The translations under genes and the position numbers were made by a program. From contig CM053034.1 in assembly GCA_028564925.1 (NCBI GenBank), forward strand, positions 154,907,205 through 154,971,204: DNA of 64,000 bases. The letters are read 5' to 3'. Source of the stretch: Lithobates sylvaticus (taxonomy: Eukaryota; Chordata; Amphibia; Anura; Ranidae). Shown here piece by piece: positions 1 to 12,002 of the stretch. The notes beneath the pieces were generated by a model. The model saw only the letters and a program-made list of their open reading frames with translations, was not told where the DNA came from and ran no database searches. Position 1 is the first letter of the stretch. Each line of letters opens with the position of its first letter.

Positions 1-197
1 TCGACTTTAGCCCTTAGGGGTGTCCCTGTTGCCCAGCTGGGACGTTGATAAGCACTTTGATCTAACCAAGCCACTTGGTCCCTGTGGGGTACCCTCTGCT
101 CGGCCTTGTAGGATCGTCGATTCAATTCGGCTTCACCTACTTGCTGCTATTGGGTTAGAGGCTTAGTCCCCGCATGGAACGAGACTGCGATCCACCC

Positions 198-221
198 TAC
201 TAACATCTTTTTCCATTCTAG
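198..221 (+). promoter_or_regulatory. branch-point and 3' splice-site-like block (satellite copy)
   Basis: TACTAAC is followed by a T-rich tract and ends in TAG; the candidate branch A is 18 nt from the final G, a normal spacing for a spliceosomal acceptor. The block recurs in every unit. One unit near 1252-1274 has changes in the tract but ends in CAG, so the AG is kept. It lies 4 nt before the U2-like segment. Use in splicing is inference only. Confidence 0.5.
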
Positions 222-225
222 CATT

Positions 226-259
226 ATCGCTTCTCGGCCTTTTGGCCATGATCAAGTGT
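226..259 (+). ncRNA. U2 snRNA 5'-end-like segment (first complete copy)
   Basis: These 34 bases align with vertebrate U2 nucleotides 1-34 (recalled from memory) with two mismatches, at U2 positions 22 and 24. The match ends at nucleotide 35, inside the GUAGUA branch-recognition element, which is absent. Stem-loop I bases (CTCGGCC-TTTT-GGCC) are kept in most units; some carry CTCTGCC. Further copies start at 489, 752, 1015, 1278, 1541, 1804 and 2067. With no U2 body, Sm site or 3' stem-loops, this is not a functional U2 gene. It is a U2-derived head inside a satellite. Confidence 0.75.
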
Positions 260-2181
260 CACGTCGACTTTAGCCCTTAGGGGTGTCCCTGTTGCCCAGC
301 TGGGACGTTGATAAGCACTTTGATCTAACCAAGCCACTTGGTCCCTGTGGGGTACCCTCTGCTCGGCCTTGTAGGATCGTCGATTCAATTCGGCTTCACC
401 TACTTGCTGCTATTGGGTTAGAGGCTTAGTCCCCGCAGGGAACGAGACTGCGATCCACCCTACTAACATCTTTTTCCATTCTAGCATTATCGCTTCTCGG
501 CCTTTTGGCCATGATCAAGTGTCACGTCGACTTTAGCCCTTAGGGGTGTCCCTGTTGCCCAGCTGGGACGTTGATAAGCACTTTGATCTAACCAAGCCAC
601 TTGGTCCCTGTGGGGTACCCTCTGCTCTGCCTTGTAGGATCGTCGATTCAATTCGGCTTCACCTACTTGCTGCTATTGGGTTAGAGGCTTAGTCCCCGCA
701 TGGAACGAGACTGCGATCCACCCTACTAACATCTTTTTCCATTCTAGCATTATCGCTTCTCGGCCTTTTGGCCATGATCAAGTGTCATGTCGACTTTAGC
801 CCTTAGGGGTGTCCCTGTTGCCCAGCTGGGACATTGATAAGCACTTTGATCTAACCAAGCCACTTGGTCCCTGTGGGCTACCCTCTGCTCGGCCTTGTAG
901 GATCGTCGATTCAATTCGGCTTCACCTACTTGCTGCTATTGGGTTAGAGGCTTAGTCCCCGCATGGAACGAGACTGCGATCCACCCTACTAACATCTTTT
1001 TCCATTCTAGCATTATCGCTTCTCGGCCTTTTGGCCATGATCAAGTGTCACGTCGACTTTAACCCTTAGGGGTGTCCCTGTTGCCCAGCTGGGACGTTGA
1101 TAAGCACTTTGATCTGCCCAAGCCACTTGGTCCCTGTGGGGTACCCTCTGCTTGGCCTTGTAGGATCGTCGATTCAATTCGGCTTCACCTACTTGCTGCT
1201 ATTGGGTTAGAGGCTTAGTCCCCGCATGGAACGAGACTGCGATCCACCCTACTAACATCTTTTACCATTCCAGCATTATCGCTTCTCTGCCTTTTGGCCA
1301 TGATCAAGTGTCACGTCGACTTTAGCCCTTAGGGGTGTCCCTGTTGCCCAGCTGGGACGTTGATAAGCACTTTGATCTGCCCAAGCCACTTGGTCCCTGT
1401 GGGGTACCCTCTGCTCGGCCTTGTAGGATCGTCGATTCAGTTCGGCTTCACCTACTTGCTGGTATTGGGTTAGAGGCTTAGTCCCCACATGGAACGAGAT
1501 TGCGATCCACCCTACTAACATCTTTTTCCATTCTAGCATTATCGCTTCTCGGCCTTTTGGCCATGATCAAGTGTCACGTCGACTTTAGCCCTTAGGGGTG
1601 TCCCTGTTGCCCAGCTGGGATGTTGATAAGCACTTTGATCTAACCAAGCCACTTGGTCCCTGTGGGGTACCCTCTGCTTGGCCTTGTAGGATCGTCGATT
1701 CAATTCGGCTTCACCTACTTGCTGCTATTGGGTTAGAGGCTTAGTCCCTGCATGGAACGAGACTGCGATCCACCCTACTAACATCTTTTTCCATTCTAGC
1801 ATTATCGCTTCTCTGCCTTTTGGCCATGATCAAGTGTCACGTCGACTTTAGCCCTTAGGGGTGTCCCTATTGCCCAGCTGGGACGTTGATAAGCACTTTG
1901 ATCTGCCCAAGCCACTTGGTCCCTGTGGGGTACCCTCTGCTCGGCCTTGTAGGATCGTTGATTCAATTCGGCTTCACCTATTTGCTGGTATTGGGTTAGA
2001 GGCTTAGTCCCCACATGGAACGAGATTGCGATCCACCCTACTAACATCTTTTTCCATTCTAGCATTATCGCTTCTCTGCCTTTTGGCCATGATCAAGTGT
2101 CACGTCGACTTTAGCCCTTAGGGGTGTCCCTGTTGCCCAGCTGGGACGTTGATAAGCACTTTGATCTAACCAAGCCACTTG

Positions 2182-2345
2182 GGACCATATTGTAACAGTT
2201 TCAGCCATTCCAAATCTGATGTCCATTTTGTGTAAGAAAATGGTTGCTCTTATGTAGATCTTGGTAAACAAGTCTGTAAAGCAAGAAGGCAGATTATATG
2301 ATAGGGCCTAATTCAAACAGGTATCCAACACTAAAGAAATGATGA
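2182..2345. other. unassigned spacer between satellite and hAT element
   Basis: A non-repetitive stretch between the broken satellite unit and the hAT TSD. No gene, RNA or recognisable repeat was seen. Confidence 0.5.
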
Positions 2346-2635
2346 CTAGCATCTAGAGTTGAGCGGACATCTAGATGTTCGGGTTCGGCCGAACTTCGCA
2401 AAAAAGTTCGAGTTCGGGACCGAACTTGACCCGAACTTGACCCCGAACCCGAACCCCATTGAAGTCAATGGGGACCCAAACTTTTGAGGACTAAAATGGC
2501 TCTAAAAAAGTAATGGAAAGGGCTAGAGGGCTGCAAATGGCAGAAAAATGTTGTTAAGAGCATGGCAAGTGCTCTGCAAATGTGGATAGGGAAATAACTT
2601 AAAATAACATAAAATACATAAAAAAAATAATAATA

Positions 2636-2790
2636 ATGCTGGAGGCCCCCTTCTCAGAAGAAGAGGTACAGGAAGTCATTAAAAACCTCAGAAACTCAAC
2701 AGCACGATGCCACATATATGGTGGGAATGCCCCAGAATACGTCCTTTCTGGAAAAAATTATTCAACTTAATCGATAAGCTTGGGGGAAAA
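2636..2790 (+). pseudogene. L1/Tx1-type LINE ORF2 scrap with internal deletion
   Basis: The first part encodes LEAPFSEEEVQEVIKNLRNS, typical of the start of an L1-like reverse transcriptase. After about 24 codons it jumps to a segment encoding WECPRIRPFWKKLFNLIDKL, which resembles the C-terminal cysteine/histidine region of ORF2. The middle of the polymerase is missing, so this is an internally deleted remnant inside the transposase-distal end of the hAT element. Confidence 0.65.
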
Positions 2791-3062
2791 TAAAATACTT
2801 TGAAATAAAAAAAATAAAAAATAATAATCTTGAACTACGAGGACGAGGTCCATATGGAGTAGGAGGTTGAGGTGGCGGTGGATGTGGTGGTGTAGGTGGA
2901 AGCGACGGTGGAGGAGGACGAGGAAGCCAACACTGGTTTTTGTTTTTAGTTGAATTTTTTTTTTAAATTAGGGTACACCCCAAAAGAGTGAGAAAGATCA
3001 AAAATACAACAATGGCAGGGTAAGGCCGGTGATGTGTCGAATTCTGTCCCCCGTCGGATAGT

Positions 3063-3368
3063 GTCCGCCCTGTACTGCGCTTGCGCAGTACGTAGGACAA
3101 GGGGATTACGAAAATCTCCGAAGATGAACGGTGCCTGCGCGTTGAGTCCAGGTTCAAGCCCCACCATCCGAGGTTCAAGCCGAGCAAAGCGCGGCCGTCC
3201 CTAAAGTGTGGCGAGCGAAGCGAGCCCGCGAGGGGCCCTGTTACTATGTGCTACCGAATGTCCACTTGGATGGTGGGGCTTGATCCTGCACTCACAGCGA
3301 TTTTCGGAATCTCCTTGTCCTTCATACTGCGCAAGCGATGCACCTGCGCAGTACGATGGACAGACGTT
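3063..3368. repeat. fold-back (inverted repeat) insertion in the hAT element
   Basis: The arms at about 3063-3170 and 3253-3368 are reverse complements over roughly 100 bp. They share GCGCTTGCGCAGTA-like ends, GGACAAGG(G/A)GATT and CAAGCCCCACCATCC. The centre is a GC-rich spacer with GCGAGCGAAGCGAGC. It resembles a palindromic MITE, but I could not define a clear target duplication. Confidence 0.6.
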
Positions 3369-3394
3369 TTGTGTCAGAACACTGGTATACATGC

Positions 3395-6300
3395 CTATTC
3401 TGCACAAGATACGGACAAGTCCTGTGGGAGCCATGCCTGGTTCATTTTAATGAACGTGAACTTGTCCACATTGGCTCTGGACAGGCGACTGCGCTTGTCT
3501 GTGATAACGCCCCCTGCCGTGCTAAATACACGTTCAGATAATACACTGGCTGCAGGGCAGGCCAGCACCTCCAAGGCATAAAGGGCAAGCTCAGGCCACG
3601 TGCCCGATTTGGAGACCCAGAAGTTGAAGGGGACAGACCCGACATTCAGTACATGTAGGCCTGTGCACACATACTGCTCCACCATGTTGGTGAAATGCTG
3701 CCTCCTGCTAAGACGTTTCATCTCAGCTGGTGGTGCTGGTTGTTGTGGCATGCTGACAAAGCTTTTCCACATTTCGGGCCATGCTAACCCTGCCTTCTGA
3801 GGTGCTGGCGGTGCCCCGGCTGTGTTGGCGACCTCTTCCTCCTCCTCTGCCTTCGCCTTGTGCTTACACCGTACCCCCGCTCTCAGGTGGGAATGCCACC
3901 AGCAGCGCATCTACCAGCGTGCGCTTGTACTCGCGCATCTTACGATCATGCTCCAGTGAGGGAATTAAGGATTGTACGTTGTCCTTGTAACGGGGATCCA
4001 GCAGCGTAGCCACCCAGTAATCAGCACCAGTTAGAATGTGGGCAACTCGGCGGTCGTCACAGAGACCCTGCAGCATGTAATCGCTCATGTGTGCCAGGCT
4101 GCCCAGAGGCAACGAAAAGCTGTCCTCTGTGGGAGGTGTATCGTCTGTGTCCTCTGTATCCCCCCTAGCCACGCACCAGTGATGGCCAAGAGCTGGTCTG
4201 GGTGCCACCCTGCTGTGAACATGATTCCTCCTCCTCCATCTCCTCCTCCTCATCCTCCACCTCGTCATCCTCCAAAACTGTGCCCTTGCTGGACAATTGT
4301 GTACCTGGCGTTTGTTGGTGCAGGAACCCACCCTCGTAGCTACTTGTAAATGACTGCCCTGAAAGCCTTGGAAATGATCCCTCTTCCTCCTCCTCCTCCT
4401 GTGCCACATCTTCTTCCATCATCGCCCAAAGTGTTTTTTCAAGGAGGCATAGAACTGGGATAGTAATGCTGAGAACGGCATTATCGGCACTGGCCATGTT
4501 GGTGGAGTACTCGAAACAGCGCAACAAGGCACACAGGTCTCGCATGGAGGCCCAGTTATTGGTGGTGAAGTGGTGCTGTTCCACAGAGCGACTCACGCGT
4601 GCATGCTGCAGCTGAAACTTCACTATCGCCTGCTGCTGCTCGCACAGTCTGGCCAGCATGTGCAAGGTGGAGTTCCACCTTGTGGGCATGTCACATATGA
4701 GGCGGTGAGTGGGAAGGCCAAAGTTACGCTGCAGCGATGACAGGCGAGCAGCAGCAGGGTGAGAACGCCGAAAGTGCGCACAGACGGCCCGCACTTTCTG
4801 CAGCAGCTCTGGCATATCGGGGTAATTTTTAAGGAACCTCTGGACCACCAAGTTCAGCACATGTGCCAGGCAAGGGATGTGCGTCAAACTGGCTAGGCCC
4901 AGAGCTGCTTCGAGATTTTGCCCATTATTGCACACCACCAGGCCGGGCTTGAGGCTCACTGCCACCAATCACTCATCGGTCTGTTGTTCCATGTCCCCCA
5001 AACAGGAAAGTTTTAAAACTGCCTGCTGTCATTTACCCCTGGCCGTGCTGAAGTTGGTGGTGAAGGTGTTACGCTGACCGGATGAGGAGGCGGTAGAGGA
5101 TGAGGAAGCGGAGTAGGATGAGTTAGCAACAGGAGGCAAACTGAAGTGCCCTGCAATCCTTGGTGGTGGAAGGACATGCGCCAAACTGCTATCCGCCTCA
5201 GGCCCAGCCGCCACTGCATTTACCCAGTGTGCTGTTAGGGAGATATAACGTCCCTGACCGTGCTTACTGGTCCACGCATCCGTAGTTAGGTGGACCTTGC
5301 CACAGATGGCGTTGCGCAGTGCACACCTGATTTTGTCCCCCACTTGGTTGTGCAGGGAAGGGATGGCTTGCCTGGAAACGTAGTGGTGGCTGGGCACGAC
5401 GTACTGTGGGACAGCCAATGACATCAGGCTTTTAAAACTCTGCGTCTCCACCAGACAGAATGACAGCATTTCAAAGACGAGGAATTTTGAAATGCTGGCA
5501 TTCAGGGCAGAGGGATCGCGGGTGGGTAGGGGGGTACTTCCTCTTCTGCTCCAGTGTTTGGGAGATAGAGAGCTGAACGCTTCCATGGGACATTGTGGAG
5601 ATGGTTGGTGACTGAGATGGTTGGTGACCCAGGTGGTAGTGTTGCTGGCAGATCCTCTGTTTGCGGGTTGGCAGGTGCCACTGTCACTACAGAGGTGGAT
5701 GAAGAGGCCAAGACTGCAGCAGAAAAGGAAGCAGGAGGAGCCAGAGACCTTTCTTGGTTTTTGAGGTGTCTACTTCACTGCAGCTCGTGCTTGGCACTTA
5801 GATGCCTGGTCATGCAGGTTGTGCTCAGGTTGAGAACGTTTATGCCTCACTTCAGGCTCTGATTGCACAGCGTGCAAACCACTCGTGTCTTGTCATCAGC
5901 ACATTGTCTGAAGAACTGCCATGCTAGGGAACTCCTTGGACCTGGCTTTGGTGTGCTCAGTCCCTTGCTGCGTTGGGCAGTAGCAGGCGTACTGTCTAGG
6001 GGACGGACGCTCCGCTTTTGCACCCTGCTCCCTCTTATGCTGTGCTGGTGGCTCTGTGCGACCACTGCCTCTTCCTCCGAACTACACTGGTCACCTACAT
6101 GACATTGATTCCATGTGGGGTCGAGGACCTCATCGTCCTCCACATCATCTTCCACCCAGTCTTCACCCCTGCCCTCCTTGTCGGTCTGCACAATGGCGAA
6201 AGCAGCAGCAGTTGGCACCTGTGTTTCGTCATCATCCGAGACGTGCTGCAATGGTCCTCCCATGTACTCATCTTGAAACAAGGGTGGTTGGGCATCAGTG

Positions 6301-6536
6301 CACACAATCTCTTCCACTTCTGGGGCAGGGCTAGGTGGATGGCCCTGGGAAACCCTGCTAACAGTCATCAAAAAGCAGAAGAGACTGCTGCATGATTTGG
6401 GGCTCAGACTGCTTGGCTGATTTACAAGGGGGTGAGGTGAAAGACTAATGGACATCGGCTGCAGGTGCCAACTCTGATCTTTCAGCAGGAGACTGGGTGG
6501 GAGACAATGTGAAGGAACCGGAGGCACTGTCAGCAA
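3395..6536 (-). pseudogene. hAT transposase (ZBED-like), broken into several frames
   Basis: Read from high to low coordinates, the remains follow a hAT transposase in order. Near 5850-5950 is a BED zinc-finger start (SLAWQFFRQCADD followed by CTLC). At 5029-5586 is the early catalytic region with HLTTDAWTSKHGQGRYISLTAHW. At 4165-4968 is the CNNGQNLEAAL, PCLAHVLNLVV and CDMPTRWNSTLHML region. At 3395-3910 is the C-terminal dimerisation domain with SVLSERVFSTAGGVITDKRSRL. These pieces lie in different frames, with stops and shifts between them, so no full protein can be made. The family normally encodes about 600-700 residues, cuts and pastes through an RNase H-like fold, and leaves 8-bp duplications as seen here. 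The ZBED-type assignment rests on motif order and spacing. Confidence 0.85.
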
Positions 6537-7019
6537 CCCAATCTACTATCACCTGTACTTCTCCTGGCCTCAACATTCATACAGCCGCATTAGGCCCGAC
6601 CAAATACCGCTGCAGGCTCTGTCACCTACTCGCACCTGAAGAAGGCGTTTCACTTGTGCGTGTAGCTGGCACAGATCGACCACGTCCTCTCCCTGCAACA
6701 GGAGCTCCACCAGCAGCACCACGACCGGAGCCACATCCCTTCTTTGACGTTCTCCTCATATTTCTCAAATTTAGGATCTTGCCCTAAATGGGTGTTTTTG
6801 GAATAGCAGAATAGAGCAACAGTATCTAAAGGGTGTATGTGACACGTACAGATATGCAGAAAATGCTATTAAAAAAAAACTTTTTTGCCCTACATTTTTT
6901 TTTTTTTAGAATAGCAGAAATTACCAACAGTATCTAAAGGGTGTATCTCACAGTAACATATGGTGCACAGAGCTTGCATAAAATGCCCGCCGACGCCAAC
7001 CTAACAGACAGATAAAATT

Positions 7020-7345
7020 TATATTTTCTCTGGCACTGGGCTCAGGGCAGTGTAAAAAGATTGTGCACTGCACCCACACAAGGAAATCAAGATAGATCGC
7101 TGAGTAATTAGATTTCTGAAGCAGGACTCCTATCTAATTCTCTCCCTCAAAATGGCAGCAGCCTTTCCCTACACTATCTATCCTTTCTCTGGCACTGGGC
7201 TCAGGGCAGTGTAAAAAGATTGTGCACTGCACCCACACAAGGAAATCAAGGTAGATTGCTGAGTAATTAGAATAGATTTCTGAATCAGGACTCCTATCGA
7301 ATTCTCTCCCTCAAAGCAGCAGCAGCAACCTTTCCCTACACTATC
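7020..7345. repeat. 159-bp tandem duplication in the hAT 5' region
   Basis: The sequence starting TCTCTGGCACTGGGCTCAGG recurs with a 159-bp offset (landmarks at 7032 and 7191). Both copies include AAAAAGATTGTGCACTGCAC and a CCCTACACTATCTAT end. It lies upstream of the transposase remains, so it may belong to the promoter side of the element. Confidence 0.75.
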
Positions 7346-7647
7346 TATAGCAGAGTGACGTGCTGTGCTGTGTGCCTCTAGCTTATATAGAGGCTGGGTC
7401 ACATGCTGCACTGGCCAATCACAGCCATGCTATTAGTAGGCATGGCTGTGATGGCTTCTAAGGGCACACGAGTTAAACGAATGTTGATTGGCTGCCCTGC
7501 AGCTTTTTAAAACGTGCCATTCCATTGCCGAACACCGAACTCGAACCTGAACATACAGTAAATTGTTCAGGTCCAGGACCCAAAAACCCAAAAGTCCGGT
7601 ATGAACCCGAACTTTACAGTTCGGGTTCGCTCAACCCTACTAGTATC

Positions 7648-7851
7648 GAGTAGGTTAGCATAGTGTAGTTTAGTGTAGGTCCTGCCCTAAAAGAGTCTAC
7701 CTTGCAGTGGTGGGCAGGCTTGTAATCTTTTGGTTAAAATTGACAAAACAGAAGAATCAATTCTCTAGACAATTTGACTTTTGACCATTTGATTCAACTA
7801 AAAGACTCTTAGATTTATTACGGACAGATAAAAAAAAAATATATATATATA
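7648..7851. other. spacer, nothing recognised
   Basis: AT-rich sequence between the hAT and Tc1 elements, ending in an (AT)n run that provided the TA target for Tc1. Confidence 0.5.
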
Positions 7852-7853
7852 TA

Positions 7854-8067
7854 CAGTGGTGTGAAAAAGTGTTTGCCCCCTTCCTCATTTCCTGTTCCTT
7901 TGCATGTTTGTCACACTTAAATGTTTCGGAACATCAAACCAATTTAAACAATAGTCAAGGACAACACAAGTAAGCACAAAATGCAATTTGTAAATGAAGG
8001 TGTTTATTATTAAAGGTGAAAAAAAATCCAAACCATCATGGCCCTGTGTGAAAAAGGGATTGCCCCC
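7854..8067 (+). repeat. Tc1 left terminal inverted repeat
   Basis: About 214 bp, nearly the exact reverse complement of 9261-9474. It carries the outer GTGTGAAAAAGTGTTTGCCC motif and an inner repeat GTGTGAAAAAGGGATTGCCC, matching the IR/DR layout with two transposase-binding sites per end. Confidence 0.85.
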
Positions 8068-8220
8068 CTTGTTAAAACATACTATAACTGTGGTTGTCCA
8101 CACCTGAGTTCAATTTCTCTAGCCACACCCAGGCCTGATTATTGCCACACCTGTTCACAATCAAGGCATCACTTAAATAGGAGCTGCTTGACACAGTAAG
8201 GTCCACCAGAAGATCCTTAA

Positions 8221-9255
<1,035 letters not shown>

Positions 9256-9260
9256 GTTTA

Positions 9261-9474
9261 GGGGGCAATCACTTTTTCACACAGGGCCATGATGGTTTGG
9301 ATTTTTTTTCACCTTTAATAATAAACACCTTCATTTACAAATTGCATTTTGTGTTTACTTGTGTTGTCCTTGACTATTGTTTAAATTGGTTTGATGTTCC
9401 GAAACACTTAAGTGTGACAAACATGCAAAGGAACAGGAAATGAGGAAGGGGGCAAACACTTTTTCACACCACTG
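9261..9474 (-). repeat. Tc1 right terminal inverted repeat
   Basis: Reverse complement of the left repeat with only a few mismatches, beginning 5 bp after the transposase stop codon. Confidence 0.85.
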
Positions 9475-9476
9475 TA

Positions 9477-10187
9477 TATATATAGAAAGATAGATCTATC
9501 TATCTATATAAACAAAAAGATACAGACAGTTACAGGTATATGTATATATTAAATATGGTTTGCGTGTTGGTAGTATTTTAGTTTTTGTATCTTTCAGGTT
9601 GAGAACATTTCTGTGATCTATAGGTTAGCTTGCCTGTGTATACATCTTGGTGAGTGAACAAAGGTACACTGCCTTTTAAAAAGGTAGGCTAGTAAGGGAC
9701 CAATGTATGTGCATCCATTTGTACTGGGGGATCAGTAAATTGTATTGAGTCATCTTGAATTGTATTGTAAATGAACTGTCTTCTTTTAAAGTGCTGCACA
9801 AGCTGTTGTTGCTTTAGAAATCCATCCAATAATAGTACTGTACCAGCTTGTTAAAGAAGTCTGGAAAGTAAGAAGTCTGACTGATGTTTAGGGTGATGTT
9901 GGAAAGATGAGCCACAAGGAAACAGATAATGACTCATCAAACTATTGTCCACCACTTGGTACAATCTTTACTCTTACTTATTTTTAACCGATTGGTCTCC
10001 ACCTGCATGCACCTCTGTGTCCACCGCCACCAACTTTGTTTCCATGTTAATTTTTGTAAAACAGTAATCAAGTTCCCTTTCCCCATGATTATTTTTTCTA
10101 TTTTATTAGTTATACACTGTATGTGTGTGTTATATATATATTGCTAAACACAAGTATTCCATCAGGGATAAATTAGACAAATTACCC
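9477..10187. other. unassigned AT-rich sequence
   Basis: Short TATA/GATA simple repeats near 9477-9545 are followed by low-complexity AT-rich DNA. No coding signal or recognised repeat was seen. Confidence 0.5.
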
Positions 10188-10190
10188 TTA

Positions 10191-11795
10191 AGCCTCGTAC
10201 ACATGATCGGATTGTTGGCCAACAAAACCGTGGACTTTTGTCCGAAGGGCGTTGGCCCAAACTTGTCTTGCATACACACGGCACACAATTGTTGGCCAAC
10301 AATCATGAACGTAATGAAGTATTACATGGTTTTTCAGCTCTTTAGCGCCACCCTTTGGGCTCCTTCTACTAATTTTGTGTTAGTAGAAGTTCGGTGAGCG
10401 TTGATTCGCACTTTTCATTTCGTGCTTTTCATTGTGTTTCTTAACGGTTGTTTGTCAATCAGACGTTGTGGAATCGGAGGAGATAACGTGTTATTTATTA
10501 TTGGCCTTGCTTTGACATCATTTTTTTGGTTGAATAATGATTTGGCATATTTTCTATATTTTTGGATGCACAGAATGCACTTTTTGGTTAAGTTCTATTG
10601 GCAGATAGCATGTTTAATTTTATTTGTTTTCTTTTTCTTTTTCTGAAAATGTCTTTTATTGAAAAATAGAAAGCATTGACAAAAATCTTGAACAACAGGT
10701 GTACATTTGGGGTTTACAAGGCCAAAGACTACCACAGTATAAAACAGCGTTTACTACAAGGTTAAAACATGTGTGGAGGGGGGTTAGGGGTCAGGTCCCA
10801 ACCTGTTAAATTAGGCATGTTGAAAGAAGCAGGGAACAGAAGCTTAGAAAAAGGACTGAAGATAATGCGATAGGGGCTTGGTTACTAAAGTCTGTGTTAT
10901 GGACAGGAGGTCAGACGGACGCCAGCCATCCATGCAGAATACTTTCATGTGATTGGGAGGGTGGTCAGAAATAAGGTGGAGAGAGATATTTCTTGGTCCA
11001 GGACCTTGTAAATGGGGAGGGTGGTTTAGCATTGCGTAGTTTAGCTAAATGGTATTAGTGTGGGGGAGGTAGGTGGAGGATTTGGAAGGGATCAGGTAAG
11101 GTGATGATGGGATAAGGGGATGGGGATGGATGGGAGATAATTGAGGGAAAGGGAGGGGGAACATCTCTGACTTCCCGTGGCTATTTATATTTGGTGAGGG
11201 GGCTCCAGCTTAGAGAATAAGTATGTGTAGGTAAGTGGCTAACCCTAGAAGGGAAGGAATGTCAAGAAGAGGAAAGGAGAAAGGTGAAACTGGGTTACTG
11301 GATGCGATAGATGAGGCCAATTGTGTAGAATAATACTTGGTTATGTGTTTTACTTCAAATGACAGTTTGGGAGTAGGCAGTTACATTTAAAAAAATACAA
11401 TGTAAAATTGACAAGGGATCACTAGAAAAAAAGCCTTTGAAAATTTGTTTGCAATAACTCCATCAATATCACCAACAAAGCAGCTTCATTATTATCCCAT
11501 TAAAGAAGAAAAGAATATGCGCTGCATTTTGAGATTTCATAATTTGCCACGTCACGAATCTTAATTCTCCATTACAAACGCTAGTTTACAAGACCGACAG
11601 CTTCTGTCTCGTCCTTGCTTCCGAGCATGCGTTTTTGTACTTTGGACTTTTGTACGACGGACTTGTGTACACACGATCGGAATATCTGACAGACATTTGT
11701 CCGCAGAAAATGTAAAAACCCGCTATCCAATATTTGTCTGCGGAAAATCTGACAATTGTCCGATGGAGCGTACACATGGTCGGATTTTCCACCAA
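10191..11795 (+). mobile_element. PIF/Harbinger-type element, copy A (interrupted)
   Basis: It starts with AGCCTCGTACACATGATCGG after a TTA target. The interior matches, in reverse complement, the copy at 52998-53977: GTTGGCCAACAA palindromes, GGAGATAACGTGTTATTTATTATTGG and a CTCCATCA...AAGCAGCTTCATTATTATC block. The right part from about 11600 differs from copy B and ends near GGTCGGATTTTCC, so the true end is uncertain. An insert at about 10638-11319 splits it. I saw no transposase. Confidence 0.65.
10638..11319 (-). mobile_element. retroposed 3'-end fragment nested in Harbinger copy A
   Basis: Comparison with the uninterrupted copy B shows about 680 extra bases here. On the minus strand they end with CAATAAAAGACA and an A-rich tail, as expected of a LINE-mediated insertion of a 3' UTR. 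No coding sequence was found, so the source family is unknown. Confidence 0.5.
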
Positions 11796-11819
11796 CAGCC
11801 TGTCATCACACATTTCCCC

Positions 11820-12002
11820 ATTGATTGATCCCATATGAGAGAGGAGTGTATAAATACACTTGTAAAGATAATTATTATTGTATGCATTTTGCTCTGAAGA
11901 AGGGCGCTATCTGTATAGCCCAAAGCCATCATGCATTTTACACTGAATGGAATTTGAATTAATTAATACATTTCAAGTGCAGCAATCCCTTCTGGTTGTT
12001 AT
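11820..12002. other. spacer, nothing recognised
   Basis: A short sequence between copy A and the LINE poly(A) end; no feature seen. Confidence 0.4.

Larger units (their letters stand above)
1..2181. repeat. 263-bp satellite array with U2 snRNA-like segment
   Basis: Nine head-to-tail units with an exact 263-bp period are visible; the same landmark recurs at 1, 264, 527, 790, 1053, 1316, 1579, 1842 and 2105. The array enters from outside the window and breaks off inside a unit near 2181. Units differ by only a few substitutions, so the array is young or homogenised. Each unit contains a 34-nt stretch matching the 5' end of U2 snRNA and, just upstream, a TACTAAC plus pyrimidine-tract plus AG block. 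I see no Sm site, snRNA 3' box or reading frame shared by the units. The open frames on the minus strand (about 87 codons) only reflect the repeat. It could be a satellite derived from an snRNA-headed retroposon or a degenerate U2 locus; its function is unknown. Confidence 0.9.
2354..7639 (-). mobile_element. hAT transposon, 5.3 kb, decayed
   Basis: The ends form a short terminal inverted repeat (TAGAGTTGAGCG at the left, CGCTCAACCCTA at the right). They are flanked by 8-bp target duplications CTAGCATC (2346-2353) and CTAGTATC (7640-7647), which differ at one base. The subterminal regions are rich in repeated CGAACTTGACC/TTCGGGTTC motifs, as is common in hAT ends. Transposase fragments lie on the minus strand at 3395-6536. 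The left, transposase-distal end holds a LINE scrap and a fold-back insertion. A 159-bp tandem duplication sits upstream of the transposase at about 7020-7345. The one-base TSD decay and several frame breaks suggest moderate age. Confidence 0.85.

Noticed and set aside
124-160. Pol III B-box-like GATTCAATTC in the satellite
   Set aside because: Nine of eleven consensus positions at best, and no A box at a suitable distance, so a Pol III promoter is not supported.
226-259. Functional U2 snRNA genes
   Set aside because: Only the first 34 nucleotides are present. The branch-recognition sequence, Sm site and 3' stem-loops are missing.
1-2181. CRISPR-like array
   Set aside because: The 263-bp units have no short repeat/unique spacer structure, and the genome is eukaryotic.
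1276-2271. Small minus-strand frames repeated in the satellite
   Set aside because: They are copies of one another at the 263-bp period, with no start signal or known domain.
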